Origin: Eutreptiella sp. 'Long Island Sound 2002'
Taxonomy: Eukaryota > Euglenozoa > Euglenophyceae > Eutreptiales > Eutreptiaceae
Reading direction: 5' to 3'
Assembly (NCBI GenBank): GCA_964036045.1
Contig: OZ038380.1
Location: forward strand, 8,455,913 to 8,519,912
Length of the DNA stretch: 64,000 nt
Shown here piece by piece: positions 12,731-25,264 of the stretch. A model generated the notes under the pieces. It was not told where the DNA came from. It was given only the letters and a program-made list of their open reading frames with translations, and searched no databases. The position numbers were made by a program, and so were the translations under genes. Every line of letters begins with the position of its first letter. The stretch's first letter is position 1.

Positions 12731-14820
12731 ATGATTTACCACAGTCCAACCATGACTTCTGCACAAAGGATGCATGGCCAAGACCGAGCCAGTTTTGGAG
12801 CATTGTGACCACAATGTGGGGCACAAACAGTGAGTGCAGCATTGCCGCAAAAAGCACGTGGTGAGACCCCAGTTTTGTGTGTAATAATGATTTACCACAG
12901 TCCAATCATGACTTCTGCACAAAGGCTGCATGGCCAAGACCGAGCCAGTTTTGGGGCACAGTGGCCACAATGTGGGGCACAAACTGTGAGTGCAGCATTG
13001 CCGCAAAAAACACATGGTTAGACCCCAGTTTTGTGTGTAATAATGATTTACCACAGTCCAATCATGACTTCTGCACAAAAACTGCATGGCCAAGACCGAG
13101 CCAGTTTTGGGGCATAGTGGCCACAATGTGGGGCACAAACTGTGAGTGCAGCATTGCCGCAAAAAACATACGGTGAGGCCCCAGTTTTGTGTGTAATAAT
13201 GATTTACCACAGTCCAATCATGACTTCTGCACAAAAACTGCATGGCCAAGACCGAGCCAGTTTTGGGGCATAGTGGCCACAATGTGCGGCACAAACTGTG
13301 AGTGCAGCATTGCCGCAAAAAACATACGGTGGGGCCCCAGTTTTGTGTGTAATAATGATTTACCACAGTCCAATCATGACTTCTGCACAAAAACTGCATG
13401 GCCAAGACCGAGCCAGTTTTGGGGCATAGTGGCCACAATGTGCGGCACAAACTGTGAGTGCAGCATTGCCGCAAAAAACATACGGTGAGACCCCAGTTTT
13501 GTGTGCAATAATGATTTACCACAGTCCAACCATGACTTCTGCACAAAGGCTGCATGGCCAAGACCGAGCCAGTTTTGGGGCATTGTGGCCACAATGTGGG
13601 GCACAAACTGTGAGTGCAGCATTGCCGCAAGAAACACATGGTGAGACCCCAGTTTTGTGTGTAATAATGATTTACCACAGTCCAATCATGACTTCTGCAC
13701 AAAGGCTGCATGGCCAAGACCGAGCCAGGGTTGGGGCACAGTGGCCACAATGTGGGGCACAAACTGTGAGTGCAGCATTGCCGCAAAAAACATACGGTGA
13801 GGCCCCAGTTTTGTGTGTAATAATGATTTACCACAGTCCAATCATGACTTCTGCACAAAGGCTGCATGGCCAAGACCGAGCCAGTTTTGGGGCACAGTGG
13901 CCACAATGTGCGGCACAAACTGTGAGTGCAGCATTGCCGCAAAAAACATACGGTGAGACCCCAGTTTTGTGTGCAATAATGATTTACCACAGTCCAAGCA
14001 TGACTTCTGCACAAAGGCTGCATGGCCAAGACCGAGCCAGTTTTGGGGCACAGTGGCCACAATGTGGGGCACAAACTGTGAGTGCAGCATTGCCGCAAAA
14101 AACACATGGTGAGACCCCAGTTTTGTGTGTAATAATGATTTACCACAGTCCAATCATGACTTCTGCACAAAGGCTGCATGGCCAAGACCGAGCCAGTTTT
14201 GGGGCACAGTGGCCACAATGTGGGGCACAAACTGTGAGTGCAGCATTGCCGCAAAAAACACATGGTGAGACCCCAGTTTGGTGTGTAATAATGATTTACC
14301 ACAGTCCAACCATGACTTCTGCACAAAGGCTGCATGGCCAAGACCGAGCCAGTTTTGGAGCATTGTGACCACAATGTGGGGCACAAACTGTGAGTGCAGC
14401 ATTGCCGCAAAAAACACACGGTGAGGCCCCAGTTTTGTGTGTAATAATGATTTACCACAGTCCAATCATGACTTCTGCACAAAGGCTGCATGGCCAAGAC
14501 CGAGCCAGTTGTGGGGCACAGTGGCCACAATGTGGGGCAAAAAACAGTGAGTGCAGCATTGCCGCAAAATACACATGCTGAGACCCCAGTTTTGTGTGTA
14601 ATAATGATTTACCACAGTCCAACCGTGACTTCTGCACAAAGGCTGCATGGCCAAGACGGAGCCAGTTTTGGGGCACAGTGGCCACAATGTGGGGCACAAA
14701 CTGTGAGTGCAGCATTGCCGCAAAAAGCACGTGGTGAGACCCCAGTTTTTGTGTGTAATAATCATTTACCACAGTCCAACCATGACTTCTGCACAAAGGC
14801 TGCATGGCCAAGACCGAGCC
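12730..14820. repeat. Mixed monomers, flavour A giving way to B
   Basis: About 13 monomers. Flavour A (GGGGCATAGTGGCC, TGTGCGGCAC, ACATACGGTG) runs from about 13070 to 14000 and then grades into flavour B. A 1-bp insertion (GGGGCAAAAAACAG, about 14537) and a T5 tract (14746-14750) shift the phase by two. No gene is seen. Confidence 0.8.
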
Positions 14821-15132
14821 AGTTTTGGGGCACAGTGCCCACAATGTGGGGCACAAAGTGTGAGTGCAGCATTGCCGCAAAGAAAATACGGTGAGGCCCC
14901 AGTTTTGTGTGTAATAATGATTTACCACAGTCGAATCATGACTTCTGCACAAAGGCTGCATGGCCAAGACCGAGCCAGTTTTGGGGCACAGTGCCCACAA
15001 TGTGGGGCACAAAGTGTGAGTGCAGCATTGCCGCAAAGAAAATACGGTGAGGCCCCAGTTTTGTGTGTAATAATGATTTACCACAGTCGAATCATGACTT
15101 CTGCACAAAGGCTGCATGGCCAAGACCCAGTC
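14821..15132. repeat. Two adjacent near-identical monomers
   Basis: The monomers at about 14821-14976 and 14977-15132 share private variants CAGTGCCCACAATG, GCCGCAAAGAAAATACGG and CACAGTCGAATC, and match each other until the last few bases of the second, which reads AAGACCCAG. This looks like a very recent single-unit duplication. Confidence 0.88.
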
Positions 15133-17199
15133 AGTTGTGGGGCACAGTGGCCACAATGCTGGGCACAAACTGTGACTGCAGCATTGCCGCAAAAAAAATA
15201 CGGTGAGACCCCAGTTTTGTGTGTAATAATGATTTACCACAGTCCAACCATGACTTCTGCACAAAGGCTGCTTGGCCAAGACCCAGTCAGTTTTGGGGCA
15301 CAGTGGCCACAATGTGGGGCACAAACTGTGAGTGCAGCATTGCCGCAAAAAACACATGGTGAGACCCCTGTTTTTTGTGCAATAATGATTTACGACAGTC
15401 CAACCATGACTGCTGCACAAAGGCTGCATGGCCAAGACCGAGCCAGTTTTGGGGCACAGTGGCCACAATGTGGGGCACAAACTGTGAGTGCAGCATTGCC
15501 GCAAAAAACACACTTTGAGACCCCTGTTTTGTGTGCAATAATGATTTACCACAGTCCAATCATGACTTCTGCACAAAGGCTGCATGGCCAAGACCGAGCC
15601 AGTTTTGGAGCATTGTGACCAGGATGTGGGGCACAAACAGTGAGTGCAGCATTGCCGCAAAAAACACATGGTGAGACCCCAGTTTTGTGTGCAATAATGA
15701 TTTACCACAGTCCAATCATGACTTCTGCACAAAACTTGTATGGCCAAGACCGAGCCAGTTTTGGGGCACAGTGCCCACAATGTGGGGCACAAACAGTGAG
15801 TGCAGCATTGCCGCAAAAAACATACGGTGAGGCCCCAGTTTTGTGTGCAATAATGATTTACCACAGTCCAATCATGACTTCTGCACAAAGGCTGCATGGC
15901 CAAGACCGAGCCAGTTTTGGGGCACAGTGGCCACAACGTGGGGCACAAACTGTGAGTGCAGCATTGCCGCAAAAAACACATGGTGAGACCCCTGTTTTGT
16001 GTGCAATACCGATTTACCACAGTCCAACCATGACTTCTGCACAAAGGCTGCATGGCCAAACCCCAGTCAGTTTTGAGGCACAGTGGCCACAATGTGGGGC
16101 ACAAACTGTGAGTGCAGCATTGCCGCAAAAAACACACTGTGAGACCCCTGTTTTGTGTGCAATAATGATTTACCACAGTCCAACCATGACTGCTGCACAA
16201 AGGCTGCATGGCCAAGACCGAGCCAGTTTTGGGGCACAGTGGCCACAATGTGGGGCACAAACTGTGAGTGCAGCATTGCCGCAAAAAGCACATGGTTAGA
16301 CCCCTGTTTTGTGTGCAATAATGATTTACCACAGTCCAATCATGACTTCTGCACAAAGGCTGCATGGCCAAGACCGAGCCAGTTTTGGGGCATAGTGGCC
16401 ACAATGTGCGGCACAAACTGTGAGTGCAGCATTGCCGCAAAAAACACATGGTGAGACCCCTGTTTTGTGTGCAATACCGATTTACCACAGTCCAACCATG
16501 ACTTCTGCACAAAGGCTGCATGGCCAAACCCCAGTCAGTTTTGGGGCACAGTGGCCACAATGTGGGGCACAAACTGTGAGTGCAGCATTGCCGCAAAAAA
16601 CACACTGTGAGACCCCTGTTTTGTGTGCAATAATGATTTACCACAGTCCAACCATGACTGCTGCACAAAGGCTGCATGGCCAAGACCGAGCCAGTTTTGG
16701 GGCACAGTGGCCACAATGTGGGGCACAAACTGTGAGTGCAGCATTGCCGCAAAAAACACACTTTGAGACCCCTGTTTTGTGTGCAATAATGATTTACCAC
16801 AGTCCAATCATGACTTCTGCACAAAGGCTGCATGGCCAAGACCGAGCCAGTTTTGGAGCATTGTGACCACAATGTGGGGCACAAACAGTGAGTGCAGCAT
16901 TGCCGCAAAAAACACACGGTGAGACCCCTGTTTTGTGTGCAATAATGATTTACCACAGTCCAACCATGACTCCTGCACAAAGGCTGCATGGCCAAGACCG
17001 AGCCAGTTTTGGAGCATTGTGACCACACTGTGGGGCACAAACTGTGAGTGCAGCATTGCCGCAAAAAACACATGCTGAGACCCCAGTTTTGTGTGCAATA
17101 ATGATTTACCACAGTCCAAGCATGACTTCTGCACAAAGGCTGCATGGCCAAGACAGAGCCAGTTTTGGGGCATTGTGACCACAATGTGGGGCACAAACA
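15133..17199. repeat. Monomers with CCCCTGTTTTG and AACCCCAGTCAG variants
   Basis: A local family is marked by GAGACCCCTGTTTTGTGTGC, GACTGCTGCAC, GTGCAATACCGATTTACC and GGCCAAACCCCAGTCAG. A segment near 15290-15560 recurs at 16070-16340 and 16538-16808 (offsets 780 and 468 bp, five and three monomers), so copies of a short multimer have been amplified irregularly. Confidence 0.82.
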
Positions 17200-18959
17200 G
17201 TGAGTGCAGCATTGCCGCAAAAAACACATGGTGAGACCCCAGTCTTGTGTGTAATAATGATTTACCACAGTCCAACCATGACTTCTGCACAAAAACTGCT
17301 TGGCCAAGACCGAGCCAGTTTTGGGGCACAGTGGCCACAATGTGGGGCACAAACAGTGAGTACAGCATTGCCGCAAAAAGCACGTGGTGAGACCCCAGTT
17401 TTGTGTGCAATAATGATTTACCACAGTCCAACCATGACTTCTGCACAAAGGCTGCATGGCCAAGACCGAGCCAGTTTTGGGGCACAGTGGCCACAATGTG
17501 GGGCACAAACAGTGAGTACAGCATTGCCGCAAAAAACACATGGTGAGACCCCAGTCTTGTGTGTAATAATGATTTACCACAGTCCAACCATGACTTCTGC
17601 ACAAAAACTGCTTGGCCAAGACCGAGCCAGTTTTGGGGCACAGTGGCCACAATGTGGGGCACAAACAGTGAGTGCAGCATTGCCGCAAAAAACACATGGT
17701 GAGACCCCAGTTTTGTGTGTAGTAATGATTTACCACAGTCCAACCATGACTTCTGCACAAAGGCTGCATGGCCAAGACCGAGCCAGTTTTGGGGCACAGT
17801 GGCCACAATGTGGGGCACAAACTGTGAGTGCAGCATTGCCGCTAAAAACACATGGTTAGACCCGAGTTTTGTGTGTAATAATGATTTACCACAGTCCAAT
17901 CATGACTTCTGCACAAAGGCTGCATGGCCAAGACCGAGGCAGTTTCGGAGCATTGTGACCACAATGTGGGGCACAAACTGTGAGTGCAGCATTGCCGCAA
18001 AAAACACATGGTGAGACCCCAGTTTTGTGTGTAATAATGATTTACCACAGTCCAACCATGACTTCTGCACAAAGGCTGCATGGCCAAGACCGAGCCAGTT
18101 TTGGAGCATTGTGACCACAATGTGGGGCACAAACTGTGAGTGCAGCATTGCCGCAAAAAAAAAAACGGTTAGACCCCAGTTTTGTGTGTAATAATGATTC
18201 ACCACAGTCCAACCATGACTTCTGCACAAAGGCTGCATGGCCAAGACCAAGCCATTTTTGGGGCACAGTGGCCACAATGTGGGGCACAAACTGTGAGTGC
18301 AGCATTGCCGCAAAAAACACACTTTGAGACCCCTGTTTTGTGTGTAATAATGATTTACCACAGTCCAACCATGACTTCTGCACAAAGGCTGCATGGCCAA
18401 GACCGAGCCAGTTTTCGGGCACAGTGGCCACAATGTGGGGCACAAACAGTGAGTGCAGCATTGCCGCAAAAAACACACGGTGAGACCCCAGTTTGGGGTG
18501 TAATAATGATTTACCACAGTCCAATCATGACTTCTGCACAAAGGCTGCATGGCCAAGACCGAGCCAGCTTTGGAGCAGAGTGACCACAATGTGGGGCACA
18601 AACTGTGAGTGCAGCATTGCCGCAGAAAACACATGGTGAGGCCCCAGTTTTGTGTGCAATAATGATTCACCACAGTCCAACCATGACTTCTGCACAAAGG
18701 CTGCATGGCCAAGACCGAGCCAGTTTTGGGGCACAGTGGCCAAAATGTGGGGCACAAACAGTGAGTGCAGCATTGCCGCAAAAAACACATGGTGAGACCC
18801 CAGTCTTGTGTGTAATAATGATTTACCACAGTCCAACCATGACTTCTGCACAAAAACTGCTTGGCCAAGACCGAGCCAGTTTTGGGGCACAGTGGCCACA
18901 ATGTGGGGCACAAACAGTGAGTACAGCATTGCCGCAAAAAACACATGGTTAGACCCCAG
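17200..18959. repeat. Monomers with CAGTCTTGTG and ACTGCTTGGCC variants
   Basis: A monomer marked by CCCCAGTCTTGTG, AAAACTGCTTGGCC and usually GTGAGTACAGC occurs at about 17230-17380, again 312 bp later, and once more near 18795-18930. An unusual 11-A run lies at 18155-18165. No gene is seen. Confidence 0.8.
18155..18165. repeat. A11 homopolymer replacing the A6-CACAT segment
   Basis: Here GCCGC is followed by eleven A, then CGGTTAG, where neighbouring copies read six A and CACATGGTTAG. It could be a real slippage product or a consensus error in a long-read assembly. Confidence 0.75.
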
Positions 18960-21900
18960 TTTTGTGTGCAATAATGATTTACCACAGTCCAACCATGACT
19001 TCTGCACAAAGGCTGCATGGCCAAGACCGAGCCAGCTTTGGGGCACAGTGGCCACAATGTGGGGCACAAACAGTGAGTGCAGCATTGCCGCAAAAAACAC
19101 ATGGTGAGACCCCAGTTTTGTGTGTAATAATGATTTACCACAGTCCAATCATGACTTCTGCACAAAGGCTGCATGGCCAAGACCGAGCCAGTTTTGGGGC
19201 ACCGTGGCCACAATGTGGGGCACAAACTGTGAGTGCAGCATTGCCGCAAAAAACACACGGTGAGACCCCATTTTTGTGTGTAATAATGATTTACCACAGT
19301 CCAATCATGACTTCTGCACAAAAACTGTATGGCCAAGACCGAGCCAGTTTTGGAGCATTGTGACCACAATGTGGGGCAGAAAACTGTGAGTGCAGCATTG
19401 CCGCAAAAAACACATGGTGAGGCCACCGTTTTGTGTGTAATAATGATTTACCACAGTCCAACCATGACTTCTGCACAAAGGCTGCATGGCCAAGACCGAG
19501 CCAGTTTTGGAGCATTGTGACCACAATGAGGGGCACAAACTGTGAGTGCAGCATTGCCGCAAAAAACACATGGTGAGACCCCAGTTTTGTGTGTAATAAT
19601 GATTTACCACAGTCGAACCATGACTTCTGCACAAAGGCTGCATGGCCAAGACAGAGCCAGTTTTGGGGCACAGTGGCCACAATGTGGGGCACAAACTGTG
19701 AGTGCAGCATTGCCGCAAGACACACACGGTGAGACCCCAGTTTTGTGTGTAATAATGATTCACCACAGTCCAACCATGACTTCTGCACAAAACTTGTATG
19801 GCCAAGACCGAGCCAACTTTGGAGCATTGTGACCACAATGTGGGGCACAAACTGTGAGTGCAGCATTGCCGCAAAAAACACATGGTGAGACCCCAGTTTT
19901 GTGTGCAATAATGATTTACCACAGTCCAACCATGACTTCTGCACAAAGGCTGCATGGCCAAGACCGACCCAGTTTTGGAGCATTGTGACCACAATGAGGG
20001 GCACAAACTGTGAGTGCAGCATTGCCGCAAAAAACACATGGTTAGACCCCAGTTTTGTGTGTAGTAATGATTTACCACAGTCCAATCATGACTTCTGCAC
20101 AAAGGCTGCATGGCCAAGACCGAGCCAGTTTTGGGGCACCCTGGCCACAATGTGGGGCACAAACTGTGAGTGCAGCATTGCCGCAAAAAACACACGGTGA
20201 GACCCCATTTTTGTGTGTAATAATGATTTACCACAGTCCAATCATGACTTCTGCACAAAAACTGTATGGCCAAGACCGAGCCAGTTTTGGAGCATTGTGA
20301 CCACAATGTGGGGCAGAAAACTGTGAGTGCAGCATTGCCGCAAAAAACACATGGTGAGGCCCCAGTTTTGTGTGTAATAATGATTTACCACAGTCCAACC
20401 ATGACTTCTGCACAAAGGCTGCATGGCCAAGACCGAGCCAGTTTTGGGGCACAGTGGCCACAATGTGGGGCACAAACTGTGAGTGCAGCATTGCCGCAAA
20501 GAACACATGGTGAGACCCCAGTTTTGTGTGTAATAATGATTTACCACAGTCCAACCATGACTCCTGCACAAAGGCTGCATGGCCAAGACCGACCCAGTTT
20601 TGGAGCATTGTGACCACAATGAGGGGCACAAACAGTGAGTGTAGCATTGCCGCAAAAAACACACGGTGAGTCCCCAGTTTTGTGTGTAATAATGATTTAC
20701 CACAGTCCAATCATGACTTCTGCACAAAGGCTGCATGGCCAAGACCGAGCCAGCTTTGGAGCAGAGTGACCACAATGTGGGGCACAAACTGTGAGTGCAG
20801 CATTGCCGCAAAAAACACATGGTGAGGCCCCAGTTTTGTGTGCAATAATGATTCACCACAGTCCAACCATGACTTCTGCACAAAGGCTGCATGGCCAAGA
20901 CCGAGCCAGTTTTGGGGCACAGTGGCCAAAATGTGGGGCACAAACTGTGAGTGCAGCATTGCCGCAAAAAACACATGGTGAGACCCCAGTTTTGTGTGCA
21001 ATAATGATTTACCACAGTCCAACCATGACTTCTGCACAAAGGCTGCATGGCCAAGACCGAGCCAGCTTTGGGGCACAGTGGCCACAATGTGGGGCACAAA
21101 CAGTGAGTGCAGCATTGCCGCAAAAAACACATGGTGAGACCCCAGTTTTGTGTGTAATAATGATTTACCACAGTCGAACCATGACTTCTGCACAAAGGCT
21201 GCATGGCCAAGACAGAGCCAGTTTTGGGGCACAGTGGCCACAATGTGGGGCACAAACTGTGAGTGCAGCATTGCCGCAAAAAACACACGGTGAGACCCCA
21301 GTTTTGTGTGTAATAATGCTTTACCACAGTCCAACCATGACTTCTGCACAAAACTTGTATGGCCAACACCGAGCCAACTTTGGAGCATTGTGACCACAAT
21401 GTGGGGCACAAACTGTGAGTGCAGCATTGCCGCAAAAAACACATGGTGAGACCCCAGTTTTGTGTGCAATAATGATTTACCACAGTCCAACCATGACTTC
21501 TGCACAAAGGCTGCATGGCCAAGACCGACCCAGTTTTGGAGCATTGTGACCACAATGAGGGGCACAAACTGTGAGTGCAGCATTGCCGCAATAAACACAT
21601 GGTTAGACCCCAGTTTTGTGTGTAATAATGATTTACCACAGTCCAACCATGACTTCTGCACAAAGGCTGCATGGCCAAGACCGAGCCAGCTTTGGGGCAC
21701 AGTGGCCACAATGTGGGGCACAAACAGTGAGTGCAGCATTGCCGCAAAAAACACATGGTGAGACCCCAGTTTTGTGTGTAATAATGATTTACCACAGTCG
21801 AACCATGACTTCTGCACAAAGGCTGCATGGCCAAGACAGAGCCAGTTTTGGGGCACAGTGGCCACAATGTGGGGCACAAACTGTGAGTGCAGCATTGCCG

Positions 21901-24900
21901 CAAAAAACACACGGTGAGACCCCAGTTTTGTGTGTAATAATGCTTTACCACAGTCCAACCATGACTTCTGCACAAAACTTGTATGGCCAACACCGAGCCA
22001 ACTTTGGAGCATTGTGACCACAATGTGGGGCACAAACTGTGAGTGCAGCATTGCCGCAAAAAACACATGGTGAGACCCCAGTTTTGTGTGCAATAATGAT
22101 TTACCAGAGTCCAACCATGACTTCTGCACAAAGGCTGCATGGCCAAGACCGACCCAGTTTTGGAGCATTGTGACCACAATGAGGGGCACAAACTGTGAGT
22201 GCAGCATTGCCGCAAAAAACACATGGTTAGACCCCAGTTTTGTGTGTAATAATGATTTACCACAGTCCAATCATGACTTCTGCACAAAGGCTGCATGGCC
22301 AAGACCGAGCCAGCTTTGGGGCACAGTGGCCACAATGTGGGGCACAAACAGTGAGTGCAGCATTGCCGCAAAAAACACATGGTGAGACCCCAGTTTTGTG
22401 TGTAATAATGATTTACCACAGTCCAATCATGACTTCTGCACAAAGGCTGCATGGCCAAGACCGAGCCAGTTTTGGGGCACCGTGGCCACAATGTGGGGCA
22501 CAAACTGTGAGTGCAGCATTGCCGCAAAAATCACACGGTGAGACCCCATTTTTGTGTGTAATAATGATTTACCACAGTCCAATCATGACTTCTGCACAAA
22601 AACTGTATGGCCAAGACCGAGCCAGTTTTGGAGCATTGTGACCACAATGTGGGGCAGAAAACTGTGAGTGCAGCATTGCCGCAAAAAACACATGGTGAGG
22701 CCACCGTTTTGTGTGTAATAATGATTTACCACAGTCCAACCATGACTTCTGCACAAAGGCTGCATGGCCAAGACCGAGCCAGTTTTGGAGCATTGTGACC
22801 ACAATGAGGGGCACAAACTGTGAGTGTAGCATTGCCGCAAAAAACATACGGTGAGACCCCAGTTTTGTGTGTAATAATGATTTACCACAGTCCAATAATG
22901 ACTTCTGCACAAAGGCTGCATGGCCAAGACAGAGCCAGTTTTGGGGCACAGTGGCCACAATGTGGGGCACAAACTGTGAGTGCAGCATTGCCGCAAAAAC
23001 CACACGGTGAGACCCCAGTTTTGTGTGTAATAATGCTTTACCACAGTCCAACCATGACTTCTGCACAAAACTTGTATGGCCAAGACCGAGCCAACTTTGG
23101 AGCATTGTGACCACAATGTGGGGCACAAACTGTGAGTGCAGCATTGCCGCAAAAAACACATGGTGAGACCCCAGTTTTGTGTGCAATAATGATTTACCAC
23201 AGTCCAACCATGACTTCTGCACAAAGGCTGCATGGCCAAGACCGACCCAGTTTTGGAGCATTGTGACCACAATGAGGGGCACAAACTGTGAGTGCAGCAT
23301 TGCCGCAAAAAACACATGGTTAGACCCCAGTTTTGTGTGTAATAATGATTTACCACAGTCCAATCATGACTTCTGCACAAAGGCTGCATGGCCAAGACCG
23401 AGCCAGTTTTGGGGCACCCTGGCCACAATGTGGGGCACAAACTGTGAGTGCAGCATTGCCGCAAAAAACACACGGTGAGACCCCATTTTTGTGTGTAATA
23501 ATGATTTACCACAGTCCAATCATGACTTCTGCACAAAAACTGTATGGCCAAGACCGAGCCAGTTTTGGAGCATTGTGACCACAATGTGGGGCAGAAAACT
23601 GTGAGTGCAGCATTGCCGCAAAAAACACATGGTGAGGCCCCAGTTTTGTGTGTAATAATGATTTACCACAGTCCAACCATGACTTCTGCACAAAGGCTGC
23701 ATGGCCAAGACCGAGCCAGTTTTGGGGCACAGTGGCCACAATGTGGGGCACAAACTGTGAGTGCAGCATTGCCGCAAAGAACACATGGTGAGACCCCAGT
23801 TTGGTGTGTAATAATGATTTACCACAGTCCAACCATGACTCCTGCACAAAGGCTGCATGGCCAAGACCGACCCAGTTTTGGAGCATTGTGACCACAATGA
23901 GGGGCACAAACAGTGAGTGCAGCATTGCCGCAAAAAACACACGGTGAGTCCCCAGTTTTGTGTGTAATAATGATTTACCACAGTCCAATCATGACTTCTG
24001 CACAAAGGCTGCATGGCCAAGACCGAGCCAGCTTTGGAGCAGAGTGACCACAATGTGGGGCACAAACTGTGAGTGCAGCATTGCCGCAAAAAACACATGG
24101 TGAGGCCCCAGTTTTGTGTGCAATAATGATTCACCACAGTCCAACCATGACTTCTGCACAAAGGCTGCATGGCCAAGACCGAGCCAGTTTTGGGGCACAG
24201 CGGCCACAATGTGGGGCACAAACTGTGAGTGCAGCATTGCCGCAAAAAAACACATGGTGAGACCCCAGTTTTGTGTGCAATAATGATTTACCACAGTCCA
24301 ACCATGACTTCTGCACAAAGGCTGCATGGCCAAGACCGAGCCAGCTTTGGGGCACAGTGGCCACAATGTGGGGCACAAACAGTGAGTGCAGCATTGCCGC
24401 AAAAAACACATGGTGAGACCCCAGTTTTGTGTGTAATAATGATTTACCACAGTCCAACCATGACTTCTGCACAAAGGCTGCATGGCCAAGACCGAGCCAG
24501 CTTTGGGGCACAGTGGCCACAATGTGGGGCACAAACAGTGAGTGCAGCATTGCCGCAAAAAACACATGGTGAGACCCCAGTTTTGTGTGTAATAATGATT
24601 TATCACAGTCGAACCATGACTTCTGCACAAAGGCTGCATGGCCAAGACAGAGCCAGCTTTGGGGCACAGTGGCCACAATGTGGGGCACAAACTGTGAGTG
24701 CAGCATTGCCGCAAAAAACACACGGTGAGACCCCAGTTTTGTGTGTAATAATGCTTTACCACAGTCCAACCATGACTTCTGCACAAAACTTGTATGGCCA
24801 ACACCGAGCCAACTTTGGAGCATTGTGACCACAATGAGGGGCACAAACTGTGAGTGCAGCATTGCCGCAAAAAACACATGGTTAGACCCCAGTTTTGTGT

Positions 24901-25264
24901 GTAATAATGATTTACCACAGTCCAATCATGACTTCTGCACAAAGGCTGCATGGCCAAGACCGAGCCAGCTTTGGGGCACAGTGGCCACAATGTGGGGCAC
25001 AAACAGTGAGTGCAGCATTGCCGCAAAAAACACATGGTGAGACCCCAGTTTTGTGTGTAATAATGATTTACCACAGTCCAATCATGACTTCTGCACAAAG
25101 GCTGCATGGCCAAGACCGAGCCAGTTTTGGGGCACCGTGGCCACAATGTGGGGCACAAACTGTGAGTGCAGCATTGCCGCAAAAAACACACGGTGAGACC
25201 CCATTTTTGTGTGTAATAATGATTTACCACAGTCCAATCATGACTTCTGCACAAAAACTGTATG
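18960..25264. repeat. 21-mer higher-order repeat (3278 bp) and its 17-mer form (2655 bp)
   Basis: The marker GGGGCACCGTGGCC starts near 19200, 22478 and 25133, giving units of 3278 and 2655 bp. Many further variants repeat in register: CCCCATTTTTGTG, AAAACTGTATGGCC, GGGGCAGAAAACTG, AGGCCACCGTTTTG, AAACTTGTATGGCC, AATGCTTTACC, GCAGAGTGACC. The first unit holds an internal tandem copy of four monomers (about 20980-21600 and 21604-22224); the second unit has it once, which accounts for the length difference. A seven-A variant at about 24245 adds one base. Confidence 0.88.
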
